Source: an uncultured Paenibacillus sp. (GTDB lineage: Bacteria; Bacillota; Bacilli; Paenibacillales; Paenibacillaceae). Taken from it: a stretch of DNA of 16,312 bases. Below, one piece after another: positions 1 to 8,162 of the stretch. The stretch spans positions 1-16,312 of the forward strand of contig CALAWP010000053.1 in the NCBI GenBank assembly GCA_937895345.1, in the 5' to 3' direction. A program made the translations under genes and the position numbers. The first letter of the stretch is position 1. Every line of letters starts with the position of its first letter. The notes below the pieces were generated by a model. It searched no databases. It had not been told where the DNA came from and worked only from the letters and a program-made list of their open reading frames with translations.

Positions 1-52
1 CACCTGACTTTTAATCAGGGTGTCGAAGGTTCGAGTCCTTCATGGCTCACCA
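1..52 (+). tRNA. tRNA-Lys (anticodon TTT), 5' end cut off by the window
   Basis: The anticodon arm is complete: stem CCTGA/TCAGG at 3-7 and 15-19, loop CTTTTAA at 8-14, anticodon TTT at 10-12. The T arm with TTCGAGT and the 3' half of the acceptor stem follow. The CCA end is encoded at 50-52. The D arm and 5' acceptor strand lie outside the window. It is the upstream member of a tRNA cluster with the tRNA-Leu that follows. Confidence 0.95.
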
Positions 53-112
53 GTTGTTCCTTTCAACCTCGAAGGGTACGGCTGGCCAGAAGGATGATGC
101 AATTGCCTATAT

Positions 113-195
113 GCGGTAGTGGTGGAATGGCAGACACGCTATCTTGAGGGGGTAGTGGGCGTACGCCCGTGGAGGTTCGAGTCCTCTCTACCGCA
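113..195 (+). tRNA. tRNA-Leu (anticodon GAG)
   Basis: The acceptor stem GCGGTAG (113-119) pairs with CTACCGC ahead of discriminator A195. The anticodon stem CTATC/GGTAG encloses the loop TTGAGGG, giving anticodon GAG at 146-148. A long variable arm, GGGCGTACGCCC, marks it as a class II tRNA, and the T arm GAGG-TTCGAGT-CCTC is intact. CCA is not encoded (the next bases are TAC), unlike the tRNA-Lys just upstream, so CCA must be added enzymatically. It reads CUC/CUU leucine codons. Confidence 0.97.
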
Positions 196-203
196 TACGA
201 ACG

Positions 204-240
204 AAAGTCCTTGCTTAAGCAGCAAGGACTTTTTCCTTTT
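204..240 (+). terminator. Intrinsic terminator of the tRNA cluster
   Basis: A perfect 10-base stem, AGTCCTTGCT (206-215) with AGCAAGGACT (221-230), has a 5-base loop and is followed by TTTTCCTTTTT. A-rich bases ahead of the stem pair with the T tract, so it may also serve the convergent minus-strand gene ending at 298. Confidence 0.93.
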
Positions 241-297
241 TAGCACCCTTTGTACGAGGTTGGCCGGCCGTTCGGCATTGCAGCTACAGGCTGCAGG

Positions 298-954
298 TTA
301 CACCATGATCGAAAAAATCGCATTGTACCTCGCTCCGCCGGGCAGCCGGACGACGGCGGCAAAGCCGAACTGATCAATCGACAGCGAGACGAATCGGGAG
401 GTGCCGGCAGCTCTGCGCAGAAGCCGCAGCAGCTCCGCTTCGTTGTTAGCCCGGAACAGGCGGACGACTTCCCTTCGGAAAGAGAGACTGGCCGCCAGAC
501 GGCGGATGACCGGCAGCATAACCCGGGCGACTCCTCGAATGCCGGCCGTCGTTACCGTCCGGCCGGGCCGGAAAATGCCGAAGCCGTACGTTTGTCCCGG
601 ATTGCTGAAGTCGAAGTTGGAGTCGAAACCGGCCCCGAGGCCGACGGACGCGCCGGGCGCCGCCTCCCGGATGATCCGGCTCAATTGCTCGTAATTTCTC
701 GCTTCAATGGCGCGCACGATCCGTGCCGCATAGACGCGGCTGGCGACGATGCGCCGAAACAGCGGGACGTTCCGTCTGGCGCTGATCCCGAACCGACGGA
801 CGAGGAGTCCGTTGCCTCCATTGCCTCCGTTTCCTCCGGAGCCGCTCCCCCCTCCAGTGCCGCCGTTGCGTCTGATGCTGACCGCATAACCGTCGCGGTT
901 GTGCCTGCCCGTCCCCCGACGGACGGCGTTTCTATGAATTCGATGCGATGGCAT
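298..954 (-). CDS. Gly/Asn-rich protein of unknown function with an internal duplication
   Basis: I do not recognise this 218-residue protein. The start is set by a strong ribosome binding site, GGAGGAGGAA on the minus strand (961-970), six bases before ATG at 954; an in-frame TTG at 972 lies upstream of that site and is unlikely. Residues 1-30 are basic, and residues 31-49 are almost pure Gly/Asn/Ser/Thr, probably flexible. Two related units follow, about 63-136 and 146-215. Each has an Arg-rich helix (LFRRIVASRVYAARIVRAIE; VIRRLAASLSFRREVVRLFR), then a YEQLSRIIREAA or EAELLRLLRRAA helix, a beta-like stretch with an aromatic-Gly-Phe motif, and a Pro-Gly turn. There is no signal peptide or membrane segment. 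It stands alone, divergent from the sugar operon and convergent with the tRNAs. The ribosome binding site and ordered duplication argue that it is real; the plus-strand frame over it is a shadow. Confidence 0.75.
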   Translation of the reverse strand: MPSHRIHRNAVRRGTGRHNRDGYAVSIRRNGGTGGGSGSGGNGGNGGNGLLVRRFGISARRNVPLFRRIVASRVYAARIVRAIEARNYEQLSRIIREAAPGASVGLGAGFDSNFDFSNPGQTYGFGIFRPGRTVTTAGIRGVARVMLPVIRRLAASLSFRREVVRLFRANNEAELLRLLRRAAGTSRFVSLSIDQFGFAAVVRLPGGARYNAIFSIMV

Positions 955-1022
955 ACGTAGTTCCTCCTCCAATAGGTATACCGCATTTTATTTTCCGCTA
1001 CATCGATCGGTGCGGGTAAATT

Positions 1023-1080
1023 AACGATCTGCCGGTATTCGCGCCAAACAACTAATCGTTCCGATAGATATCCAATCGTT
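1023..1080 (+). promoter_or_regulatory. Repeated AATCGTT motif upstream of the sugar operon
   Basis: AATCGTT occurs at 1054-1060 and 1074-1080, exactly 20 bases apart, and an inverted partial copy (AACGATC) lies at 1023-1029. Direct repeats about two helical turns apart are the usual form of sites for AraC-type regulators, and the operon encodes one. This placement makes it the best candidate operator in the 182-base divergent gap. No convincing paired -35/-10 was found here; TAGATA at 1065-1070 between the repeats is a weak -10 candidate. Confidence 0.25.
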
Positions 1081-1136
1081 GTCGTATGGCCCCGGCCTCC
1101 CCCAGCCCTTATGATGGAAGACAGGAGGGGAGCTCG

Positions 1137-2027
1137 ATGGGAAGACTATATAAATACCGATGGCAATATTTGATGATATTGCCGGCCGTGCTGCTGTTGT
1201 TTCTGTTCAACTATATTCCGATGGCGGGCATTCAGATCGCATTTCGGGATTTTCAGATCGGGTCGTCGATATGGAGCAGTCCGTGGGTCGGGCTGGATAA
1301 CTTCGCGTTTTTGCAGGAGCCGCATTTTTGGGTCGTCGTCCAAAACACGCTGTATATTTCGGTGCTGAAATTCGTTTTTGGTTTTCCGGCCCCCATTTTG
1401 CTGGCGCTCATGATTAATGAGGTCATGCACGGGGGATTCAAGCGATTCGTGCAGTCCGTCAGCTATTTGCCGCACTTTTTTTCGTGGATCGTCGTTGCCT
1501 ACATTTTGCAGTCGCTGCTGACGCTTGACGGAGGGCTCGTGAACGAGCTGATCGGGAAGGCCGGCGGCGAGCCTATCTTTTTCCTCGGATCGACCGAATG
1601 GTTCCGTCCGATGATCGTCGCCAGCGGGCTGTGGAAGGAAGTCGGCTGGAATACGATTCTGTATCTGGCGGCCATCACCGCCATCGATCCTCAGCTTTAT
1701 GAAGCGGCGAAGGTCGAAGGCGCGGGCAAATGGGCGCAAATCCGCCACATTACGTTCCCGGGCATATTGCCGACGATATCGATCGTGCTGATCCTCAGCA
1801 TTCCGAGCCTGATTACGGTCGGCATGGATCAAATTTATCCGATGATGAACTCGGCCAATATGGAGGTATCGGACGTACTGGATACGTACGTGCTCCGAAG
1901 CGGGCTGCAGCAAGGGTACTTCGGCATGGCGACGGCCGTCGGGCTGATATCGTCTGTCATCGCTTTGTTCCTGGTGCTGCTGACGAATCAGACATCCCGC
2001 AAAATTAACGGCGAAGGGCTTTGGTAA
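1137..2027 (+). CDS. Carbohydrate ABC transporter permease, LplB type
   Basis: This is one of two membrane subunits of a CUT1-type oligosaccharide importer. The 296-residue protein has about six membrane helices (near 10-28, 69-95, 108-130, 158-180, 212-232, 262-284). It carries the EAA cytoplasmic loop that contacts the ATPase at 183-212 (IDPQLYEAAKVEGAG, then the HITFPGILP end). The ending NGEGLW is typical of LplB-like permeases. ATG at 1137 is chosen because AGGAGGGG (1123-1130) stands six bases upstream; an in-frame ATG at 1086 would put that site inside the gene. It is the first gene of the operon, and the second permease starts three bases after its stop. No ATPase gene is linked, so a shared MsmX-like ATPase is likely (inference). 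The sugar cannot be told from the sequence. Confidence 0.95.
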   Translation: MGRLYKYRWQYLMILPAVLLLFLFNYIPMAGIQIAFRDFQIGSSIWSSPWVGLDNFAFLQEPHFWVVVQNTLYISVLKFVFGFPAPILLALMINEVMHGGFKRFVQSVSYLPHFFSWIVVAYILQSLLTLDGGLVNELIGKAGGEPIFFLGSTEWFRPMIVASGLWKEVGWNTILYLAAITAIDPQLYEAAKVEGAGKWAQIRHITFPGILPTISIVLILSIPSLITVGMDQIYPMMNSANMEVSDVLDTYVLRSGLQQGYFGMATAVGLISSVIALFLVLLTNQTSRKINGEGLW

Positions 2028-2030
2028 TCG

Positions 2031-2924
2031 ATGAAACTGACATTAGGGGAAAAAGCGGGACAAACCGCCATCGTCGCGCTGCTATCGCTGCTTTGTTTAT
2101 CGGTTCTGTATCCGTTTCTGTATATGCTGGCCATCTCGCTCAACGAAGGGGCGGATGCCGCCAGAGGCGGCGTCTATTTGTGGCCGCGCTCGTTCACGCT
2201 GATCAACTACGAAATTGTGCTGGGGAACGAGGTCATTCGCAATTCCTACTGGATTACAATTGCCAGAACGGTCGTCGGAACGGTATGCGGCATGCTTGTC
2301 ACGCTTGTCGCCGCCTTCGGCTTGTCCTACCGGGGCTTGCCATTCCGCAAAGGGATTCTCGGCTATATTTTGATCACGATGCTGTTCAGCGGCGGGCTGG
2401 TCCCGATTTATATCCAGCTGCACAATCTTGGCCTGACGAACCATTTTCTCGTCTACATTATTCCGAGAATGTTCTCGGCCTGGAATATGTTCGTCATGCT
2501 GAAGTTTTTGCAAGGCATCCCGGAAGCGCTAGTCGAATCGGCGGAGCTGGACGGCGCCGGCCCGGTCCGCATTCTGTTCCGCATTATCGTGCCGCTGTCG
2601 AAGCCGATGCTGGCCGCGCTCGGCCTGTTTACCGCGGTCGGCCACTGGAACGACTGGTTTGCCGGCGCCTTCTACGTCACCGATCAATCGCTTATACCGG
2701 TGCAAACCTATTTGCAGCAGCTGCTGAACGCTTCCGACCTGTCGGCCGTGATGGGCTCCAATACGAACCAGGAGGCGCTGGCGAGGGGCTCGCAGCAGAA
2801 TATTACGCTCATGTCGATCAAGATGGCGGTCGTCATGGTGAGCGCGCTTCCGATCTTGTGCGTCTATCCTTTCTTGCAGAAATATTTTGTGAAGGGCGTG
2901 CTCATCGGTTCCGTGAAAGGTTAG
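2031..2924 (+). CDS. Carbohydrate ABC transporter permease, LplC/YtcP type
   Basis: This is the second membrane subunit of the importer, 297 residues, expected to pair with the preceding permease. Its N-terminal helix (about 12-36) ends in the SLNEGADAARGGVYLWP stretch, followed by FTLINYEIVL, which is characteristic of this branch. The EAA loop is at 163-191 (GIPEALVESAELDGAG, then FRIIVPLSKP). The GHWNDWF segment near 204-210 and the C-terminal YPFLQKYFVKGVLIGSVKG are hallmarks of CUT1 YtcP-like permeases. It begins three bases after the upstream stop with only a weak GAAGGG-like site, so translational coupling is likely. The lipoprotein gene follows 76 bases later. Confidence 0.95.
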   Translation: MKLTLGEKAGQTAIVALLSLLCLSVLYPFLYMLAISLNEGADAARGGVYLWPRSFTLINYEIVLGNEVIRNSYWITIARTVVGTVCGMLVTLVAAFGLSYRGLPFRKGILGYILITMLFSGGLVPIYIQLHNLGLTNHFLVYIIPRMFSAWNMFVMLKFLQGIPEALVESAELDGAGPVRILFRIIVPLSKPMLAALGLFTAVGHWNDWFAGAFYVTDQSLIPVQTYLQQLLNASDLSAVMGSNTNQEALARGSQQNITLMSIKMAVVMVSALPILCVYPFLQKYFVKGVLIGSVKG

Positions 2925-2948
2925 TGAAACGGCTTGTTCCGCAACGGG

Positions 2949-2954
2949 TATAAT
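2949..2954 (+). promoter_or_regulatory. Possible -10 box ahead of the binding-protein gene
   Basis: A perfect TATAAT lies in the 76-base gap before the lipoprotein gene. An internal promoter would make sense, because binding proteins are usually needed in excess of permeases. However, no good -35 lies 16-18 bases upstream (TGAAAC at 2925-2930 is poor) and there is no TGN extension, so this may be chance. Confidence 0.22.
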
Positions 2955-3000
2955 GAAACATCCATATACCGCTATACAAACGCATGGGGGAGGCAGTAAC

Positions 3001-4683
3001 ATGAAATGGAGAAAGAAAAGCCAAGGCATGCTCGCCGCATCGATGGCGGCCGTGCTGATCGTTCTGGCGGGCTGCTCGGGCGGAGGTTCCGAAGAGCCGT
3101 CCGGCACGGGCGGCGACGCGGGATCGGGCAGCGGCTCCGCCTTCGATCTATGGCTGGGCTGGTCGGCGACGATCAATAACGACAGCCTGGTGCAAAAGTA
3201 TTGGAAGGAGCAGGAGCCCGGCGTCGAGGTGAAGCTGGAGGCGACCCAAGGGGACGCGACGACGGCGCTCAATCTGAAGCTGAACACCGGCGGGTTCAAG
3301 GATGCGGCGATTTTCAACCGCAGCGAGACGGTGGACAACGCGATGAAGCGCTCGAACAAGATTATGCCGCTGGAGCAATATTTCGACATGCCCGGCCAAT
3401 ATCCGGGGCTGGCGTCCATTCCGAAGCCGTACCTGGAAGAAATGAAGGACGAAGACGGCCATATTTGGTCGATCCCGACCTGGTTCGATCAAAATCCGGA
3501 CAATCCGTGGCCGGGCTGGGCTTCGCAAACGTGGCTCGTTCGCACGGACGTGCTGGAGAAGGCCGGCATGACGCTGGAAGATTTGAGCACGCTCGAAGGG
3601 GTAGAGCAGTTTCTCGCCAAGGCGGCGGGCATTGCGGACGATTCCGGCAAGCCGCTCAATCCGATGGGCTTCCTGATGGACCCGAACGATACGATCGGCT
3701 GGAACGACGAGAACGCCATTCTGAGCGCGTTCGGCGTTACGACCGGCAGCGCCGGCGGCGTCATTCCCGTCTCCGAGCGAAACGGCGAATTCGTCCTGCT
3801 GTTCGACGATCCGCAATATAAGGCGGCCTATCAATGGATAAACAAGATGTACCAAGCGAAGCTGATCGACCCCGAGGTCGTGACGGACAAGAAGGAGCGC
3901 TACAAGGAGAAAAACAAATCCGGACGCACCGCCTTGAATGCGGGAAGCTTCTTCAATGTCGACTCCACGCTGTGGGAAACGCTGGACGGACCGACGGAGC
4001 CGGGCTGGTATTATCAAGTGATTCCTTTCCCGAAAGTGGATGGAGTAGAGCGGGTCGGCACGAATCAGGTCGTCAATCCATACCCCGGTTACGACGTTTA
4101 TATCAGCAAGGAAACGAAAAACCTTGAGGCGATTTTGAAGTTTTTCGATTACACGCTGCAGCCGAAGGCGGAGCAGCAGCAAGTGATCAACGAAGGTCCG
4201 GCCGGGCTGTATTGGGATTGGGTCGACCAGCCGCTCGGCGAATGGAAATATATCGACGAGGAGTACAAAGCCGCCCGCAACAGCGGCGACGCCGCCCAAA
4301 AGTCGAAGGTGACGCCGGAGCTGTATATGACGTCCTCCTTCAACAACGACTGGTATCCGTGGTGGAACTACGGCGAGTCGGACAAGGCCGGGGCGAAGCG
4401 GACGAGCGAATTTACCGCGCAAGTCGGCGAAATGGGCGGCGTGCGCGGAGCGGAGCCTTACGACATGGTGAAGGCGAAGCCGGGCGGCCTGTGGGAGAAA
4501 TACGGGCCGGAGCTGGAAACCGTTCGCAAGGAGTATAGAGCCAAGCTGATCATGTCCAAGGATACGGCGCAATTCGAAGCGAATTGGGAGGCGTTCCGCG
4601 ACGCGCTGGAGAAGCGCGCGCACTGGAGCGAGCTCAAGCGGGAATGGCGCGAGTCTTACGATGCGATGGTCGGCGGACAATAG
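3001..4683 (+). CDS. Extracellular sugar-binding lipoprotein, LplA type
   Basis: This is the substrate-capturing subunit of the importer, anchored outside the membrane. The signal peptide has a basic start (MKWRKK), a hydrophobic core and the lipobox VLAGC with the lipidated Cys25, followed by a Gly/Ser-rich linker to about residue 46. The rest of the 560 residues is a two-lobed solute-binding domain rich in Trp and Tyr (for example WFDQNPDNPWPGW, NNDWYPWWNYGE), as expected for stacking against sugar rings. The length fits the large LplA/YtcQ branch rather than the roughly 430-residue maltose-binding type. ATG at 3001 follows GGGGGAGG with good spacing; an ATG at 2953 would place extra residues before the signal peptide. 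A hairpin follows the stop. The ligand is unknown; a plant polysaccharide fragment is the usual guess for this family (inference). Confidence 0.94.
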   Translation: MKWRKKSQGMLAASMAAVLIVLAGCSGGGSEEPSGTGGDAGSGSGSAFDLWLGWSATINNDSLVQKYWKEQEPGVEVKLEATQGDATTALNLKLNTGGFKDAAIFNRSETVDNAMKRSNKIMPLEQYFDMPGQYPGLASIPKPYLEEMKDEDGHIWSIPTWFDQNPDNPWPGWASQTWLVRTDVLEKAGMTLEDLSTLEGVEQFLAKAAGIADDSGKPLNPMGFLMDPNDTIGWNDENAILSAFGVTTGSAGGVIPVSERNGEFVLLFDDPQYKAAYQWINKMYQAKLIDPEVVTDKKERYKEKNKSGRTALNAGSFFNVDSTLWETLDGPTEPGWYYQVIPFPKVDGVERVGTNQVVNPYPGYDVYISKETKNLEAILKFFDYTLQPKAEQQQVINEGPAGLYWDWVDQPLGEWKYIDEEYKAARNSGDAAQKSKVTPELYMTSSFNNDWYPWWNYGESDKAGAKRTSEFTAQVGEMGGVRGAEPYDMVKAKPGGLWEKYGPELETVRKEYRAKLIMSKDTAQFEANWEAFRDALEKRAHWSELKREWRESYDAMVGGQ

Positions 4684-4693
4684 ACGCATGGCT

Positions 4694-4725
4694 GGAGCAA
4701 TCCCCTTCAAGGGGTTGCTCCGTTT
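4694..4725 (+). terminator. Hairpin between binding-protein and kinase genes; partial terminator or mRNA stabiliser
   Basis: GGAGCAA and CCCC (4694-4705, one bulged T at 4701) pair with GGGG and TTGCTCC (4711-4721), giving 11 pairs around a short loop. Only three T residues follow, then GCCATTTTA, so termination should be leaky. Such a hairpin would separate abundant transporter mRNA from low-level regulator mRNA. Confidence 0.6.
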
Positions 4726-4764
4726 GCCATTTTACTTACACGGGACGGCCGGAGGTGATGGGGG

Positions 4765-6558
4765 ATGCTGCTGCGGTTGATCGAAAAAAGCGTCATCCGG
4801 ATTACGCGCGGATTGAACTTGCGGGGGAAAATTTTGCTGCTGTACGGATTGATCGTGCTGGTCCCGACCGTCGTTCTGGGCATCGCGGCCGGCTACTTTG
4901 CGCTGCACAGCGTCCGCGACAATTATATGGTCACGATCAAGGAAGCGGTGCGCCAAACTTCGCAAAACATCGAATTCCGCAAGCAAGCGTACGATTTGCT
5001 CGCCGTTCGAACGGCGACCGACGGAGAACTTTCCGTCCGATTGTCGAGAGAGCACGAGGATATGTCCGACCAGCTCCGTACGGTGGAATACGTCGACCGT
5101 TCTTTTCTGTCGACCAGCAAATATATGCCGGGGATCGAGCAATTCCGCATCTATCATACGAACGCCACGCTGGTGCAGGACGGCCGGCTGCTGTGGAAGC
5201 CGGAGGATCGGCCGTTCGCCGGGAGGACGGAAGCGGAGTGGTACGAGGAAACGGTGGCCGCCGCGGAATCGCTGCGGTGGATCAACGTGCCCGGCGAGCC
5301 GGAGCATCTGATGGTGTCCCATAAAGTGATGAACGCAAACGGCGACGTCGTCGGCGCGATCTATATGCTGCTGAATTACGATACGGTGTTCGGAGATTTG
5401 TTCGACCGTCCGTTTAGCGGAGCGGGCGATATATATATCGTCGACCATAACAAGCGGGTGCTCGCCTCGTCCATGGAAGAGCGGATCGGCGAGCTCATCC
5501 GGGCTCCGGATCTTGAACGGCTTGGAGGCGAGGCGGGCCTGTCGGGGGTTAACGCGGCGGACGGGAAGCAAATTCTCGTGCAGACGATGGAATCCGGCTG
5601 GAGCGTAGCCGCCGTCATCCACATGGATCAATTGGAAAGGCAGTCGAAGAGGATTGTGTACGGCATTATCGGCGGCATCGCCTTCTTTTTGCTGCTGTCG
5701 ACGTTTATGGTGCTGACGGTGCTCAAAAACATCGTGTGGCGTATCCGCAAGCTGGGCAATCGGATGAACGATATCGCCAAAGGCGAGTTTGATGTAACCG
5801 TTCTCAGCAGAGACAAGGACGAGCTCGGGGAGCTGGAGCTGCTGTTCAACTCGATGACCGGCAAGCTGGGAGCGCTCGTCAACGACATCACGAAATCGAG
5901 GCTTAAGGAGCGGGAGCAGTCGTTTCGGGCGCTGCAGGCGCAGATCAATCCGCATTTCATTTACAATTCGTTAAGTCTGATCCGATGGCGGGCGATGGAT
6001 TTGGACGACCAGACGCAAATTCGGGCCATCGACGCCCTGACGACGTTTTACCGGCTGGCGCTGGACAACCGGGTCAACGTGACGCGCATCGAAACCGAGC
6101 TGCAGCACGTGGAGGCGTACCTGGACATCCAGCAGCTTCGTTATCCGGACCGGGTTCGCATCGAGTGGGACGTCGATCCCGAGACGAAGGCCTGTTATAC
6201 GATCAAAATGCTGCTGCAGCCGATTGTCGAGAACTGCTACGTGCACGGCGCCATTACGCGCAAGGAAGGCGCGGTTATCCGCATCTCGGCGAAGCGGGAC
6301 AAGGACCGCATCCGGTTCGACATTTACGATAACGGGCTCGGCATCCCCGGGGACGCGCTGGCGCTGCTGAACGAAGGCAAGCGGACGGGCGCCGGCAACG
6401 GCTTCGGCACGGCGAATATACGCGAGCGGCTCTGGCTCTATTTCGGCTCCGGCAGCCGCATGACGATCGAGAGCCGGGAAGGCGAATGGACGAACGTGTC
6501 GATCGACATCCCCGCTTATATCGAACGGCCCGAAATCAAGAAAGGAGATCACGTATGA
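4765..6558 (+). CDS. Sensor histidine kinase, YesM type
   Basis: This membrane kinase (597 residues) senses an extracellular signal and phosphorylates the adjacent regulator. Order of parts: first membrane helix about 23-48; extracellular sensor region about 50-295 (Cache-like by layout, not by motif); second helix about 297-320; HAMP linker about 321-375; histidine kinase core. The phospho-accepting His397 lies in QAQINPHFIYNSL, the signature of the YesM/LytS (His_kinase) group. The ATPase domain shows the N box QPIVENCYVHG (Asn490), the G1 box DNGLGIP (Asp522) and a G2-like GNGFGTANIRERL (544-556). ATG at 4765 sits nine bases after GGAGG (4751-4755). The last bases overlap the regulator start in an ATGA. 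All key residues are present. Confidence 0.96.
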   Translation: MLLRLIEKSVIRITRGLNLRGKILLLYGLIVLVPTVVLGIAAGYFALHSVRDNYMVTIKEAVRQTSQNIEFRKQAYDLLAVRTATDGELSVRLSREHEDMSDQLRTVEYVDRSFLSTSKYMPGIEQFRIYHTNATLVQDGRLLWKPEDRPFAGRTEAEWYEETVAAAESLRWINVPGEPEHLMVSHKVMNANGDVVGAIYMLLNYDTVFGDLFDRPFSGAGDIYIVDHNKRVLASSMEERIGELIRAPDLERLGGEAGLSGVNAADGKQILVQTMESGWSVAAVIHMDQLERQSKRIVYGIIGGIAFFLLLSTFMVLTVLKNIVWRIRKLGNRMNDIAKGEFDVTVLSRDKDELGELELLFNSMTGKLGALVNDITKSRLKEREQSFRALQAQINPHFIYNSLSLIRWRAMDLDDQTQIRAIDALTTFYRLALDNRVNVTRIETELQHVEAYLDIQQLRYPDRVRIEWDVDPETKACYTIKMLLQPIVENCYVHGAITRKEGAVIRISAKRDKDRIRFDIYDNGLGIPGDALALLNEGKRTGAGNGFGTANIRERLWLYFGSGSRMTIESREGEWTNVSIDIPAYIERPEIKKGDHV

Positions 6559-8147
6559 TACAGGCGTTAATCGTGGACGACGAGCCGACGCATATTCAAG
6601 GGTTAATCCGGCATGTCCGGTGGGAGGCGCTCGGCTATGCGCCTCCGCTCAGCGCGGATTCCGGCGAGGCGGCTCTGGAAACGATCCAAAGACGCGCCGT
6701 CGACGTCTTGATTACGGACGTGTCGATGCCCGTTATGACGGGCATCGAGCTCGTATCTCGCTGCAAAGCGCTCGGTTATCGGCTTCAAGTGCTCATGATC
6801 AGCGGCTACAACGAATTCGAATTTGTGCAGGAAGCCATTCATGTAGGCGCGCAAGGTTATGTATTGAAGCCGATCAAGACCGAGGAGGTGGAGGCGAAGC
6901 TGGAAGCCTTTCGCGCCGCGATCGAGAAGCTGCGGCGTATCGAGGCGGAGACGAACGAGCTTCAGGAGAAAGTATCCGGAAGCCTCGACGCCGCCAAGGA
7001 GCGGTTCGTTCAAGATTTGATCGCGGACGGATTGATGGACAAGGAGATGGAGGCTTCCTGGACCAGGCTTCTGGAGCTTCCGGACTTGACTCGCGGAGTG
7101 AGAGTCGTCAGCTTCGGCTATGACCGGTTTATGGACGGCGGGGACGCAAGAAGCCGGGTCGTGCGCGGCGGCGGGTTCTGGAAGGCGGTAAAGGTCAGCC
7201 TGTCGGATCTTCCGGGTGCGATCGCGGCCAAGCTCGGACCGGAGGAGGTTGCGGCGGTTCATATCAACCCCGCCCCCGAGGAGCAGGCGAAGATGGAGAA
7301 GCAGATCGCCTTCGTCCAGCAATGGGTTCGGGAGCAGTACGGCTCCACGGTAACCGTCGGCATCAGCCGAATTTGCAAAGCTTGGAACGAAGTTCCGCTC
7401 GCATACAAAAAGGTAAAGTTTATGATGGCGCGGTCGCGTCTGCTCGAAGGCGGGCAAGTGCTGTACGAGGACAGGCTGGACGAGACGGAATTTTTGGAAT
7501 ATCGCGTCAGGGAGGAGTATATTCCGGAAATCGTCCGGATGCTGGAGAAAGCGGACGAAACGGACAAGGCCGTCTCCTATGCAGGCAGCGTGCTCGACAT
7601 GCTTATCGCCCAGCATACGTTTCCGTACATTCAAGCGTTCGGCTTCGGCTTGCTCAGCGAGCTGGCCCGCCGTCACAAGCCGCAGGACGATACGGCGGCC
7701 GAGATGAATATGCCCGCATGGCAGAGGCTGGCCGACTGCTCGACGTCGGCACAAATTCGCGAGGCCGTCATGGATGAAGTGACGCGGTATGCGGAAGCGG
7801 AGCGGAAGAAGATGAGCTCTCACCAGCATAACTTGATTCAGCGCGTCGCGTATTATATCGAGGCGCACATCCATGACAACGTCACCGTCAAGCAGCTGGC
7901 GGAGCTGCATCATCTGAATGCAAGCTATTTAAGCGTGCTGTTCAAAAAAACGACCGGCAAAACGGTATCCGAATTCGTGCAGGAAACGCGGATGAACAAG
8001 GCGATGGAGCTGCTTCGCGATCCGCATATCCGGGTGTACGAGGTCGCGGAAAGGGTCGGCTTCCAGACAGCGGCTTATTTTACGTATCTGTTCAAAAAAA
8101 CGACGGGGTACACTCCTCAGGAATACAGAGATTACCATTACCATTAA
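6555..8147 (+). CDS. Response regulator with AraC-type DNA-binding domain, YesN type
   Basis: This cytoplasmic transcription factor (530 residues) is the partner of the preceding kinase. The receiver domain (1-120) has the acidic pocket Asp8/Asp9, phospho-accepting Asp55 in LITDVSMPVMTG, Ser83 and Lys105 (VLKPIK). A variable middle region (about 135-420) is of a kind common in YesN-like regulators. The C-terminal AraC domain (about 426-527) has two helix-turn-helix units, VKQLAELHHLNASYLSVLFK and VYEVAERVGFQTAAYFTYLF, ending in the TPQEYR motif. ATG at 6555 follows AAAGGAGA and overlaps the kinase stop (ATGA), so the pair is translationally coupled. It is expected to activate the operon promoter near 1023-1136 when the glycan signal is present (inference from this family's usual role). 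Confidence 0.96.
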   Translation: MIQALIVDDEPTHIQGLIRHVRWEALGYAPPLSADSGEAALETIQRRAVDVLITDVSMPVMTGIELVSRCKALGYRLQVLMISGYNEFEFVQEAIHVGAQGYVLKPIKTEEVEAKLEAFRAAIEKLRRIEAETNELQEKVSGSLDAAKERFVQDLIADGLMDKEMEASWTRLLELPDLTRGVRVVSFGYDRFMDGGDARSRVVRGGGFWKAVKVSLSDLPGAIAAKLGPEEVAAVHINPAPEEQAKMEKQIAFVQQWVREQYGSTVTVGISRICKAWNEVPLAYKKVKFMMARSRLLEGGQVLYEDRLDETEFLEYRVREEYIPEIVRMLEKADETDKAVSYAGSVLDMLIAQHTFPYIQAFGFGLLSELARRHKPQDDTAAEMNMPAWQRLADCSTSAQIREAVMDEVTRYAEAERKKMSSHQHNLIQRVAYYIEAHIHDNVTVKQLAELHHLNASYLSVLFKKTTGKTVSEFVQETRMNKAMELLRDPHIRVYEVAERVGFQTAAYFTYLFKKTTGYTPQEYRDYHYH

Positions 8148-8162
8148 TACCGAAGAGGGGAC

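Noticed and set aside
53..112. Possible small gene or further tRNA between the two tRNAs
   Set aside because: Only 60 bases, no tRNA arms, no ribosome binding site with an open frame; it looks like simple spacer.
279..295. Hairpin TGCAGC-TACAG-GCTGCA just after the Gly-rich gene as its own terminator
   Set aside because: It is only six pairs with no T tract on the minus strand; the stronger convergent tRNA terminator is a better candidate.
250..960. Long plus-strand frame opposite the Gly-rich gene
   Set aside because: It has no ribosome binding site, an unstructured Pro/Ala/Asp-rich composition, and overlaps the tRNA terminator side; the minus-strand frame has a strong site and ordered repeats.
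1086..1136. Upstream ATG extension of the first permease
   Set aside because: It would place the AGGAGGGG ribosome binding site inside the coding region and add a stretch not seen before LplB-type N-termini.
2900..3000. Catabolite-repression (cre) site near TGAAACGG at 2925
   Set aside because: It does not match the central CG and the right half of the cre consensus; no good cre was found upstream of 1137 either.
3148..4710. 520-codon open frame on the minus strand within the lipoprotein gene
   Set aside because: It is a GC-rich antisense shadow: Arg/Leu-rich with no domain, and the opposite strand encodes a clear lipoprotein.
7938..8104. Exact 17-base direct repeat with A7 runs in the response regulator gene (7938-7954 and 8088-8104)
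   Set aside because: Both encode the LFKKTTG motif that recurs after each helix-turn-helix of AraC domains. The frame is intact through both, so there is no need to invoke frameshifting or recombination.
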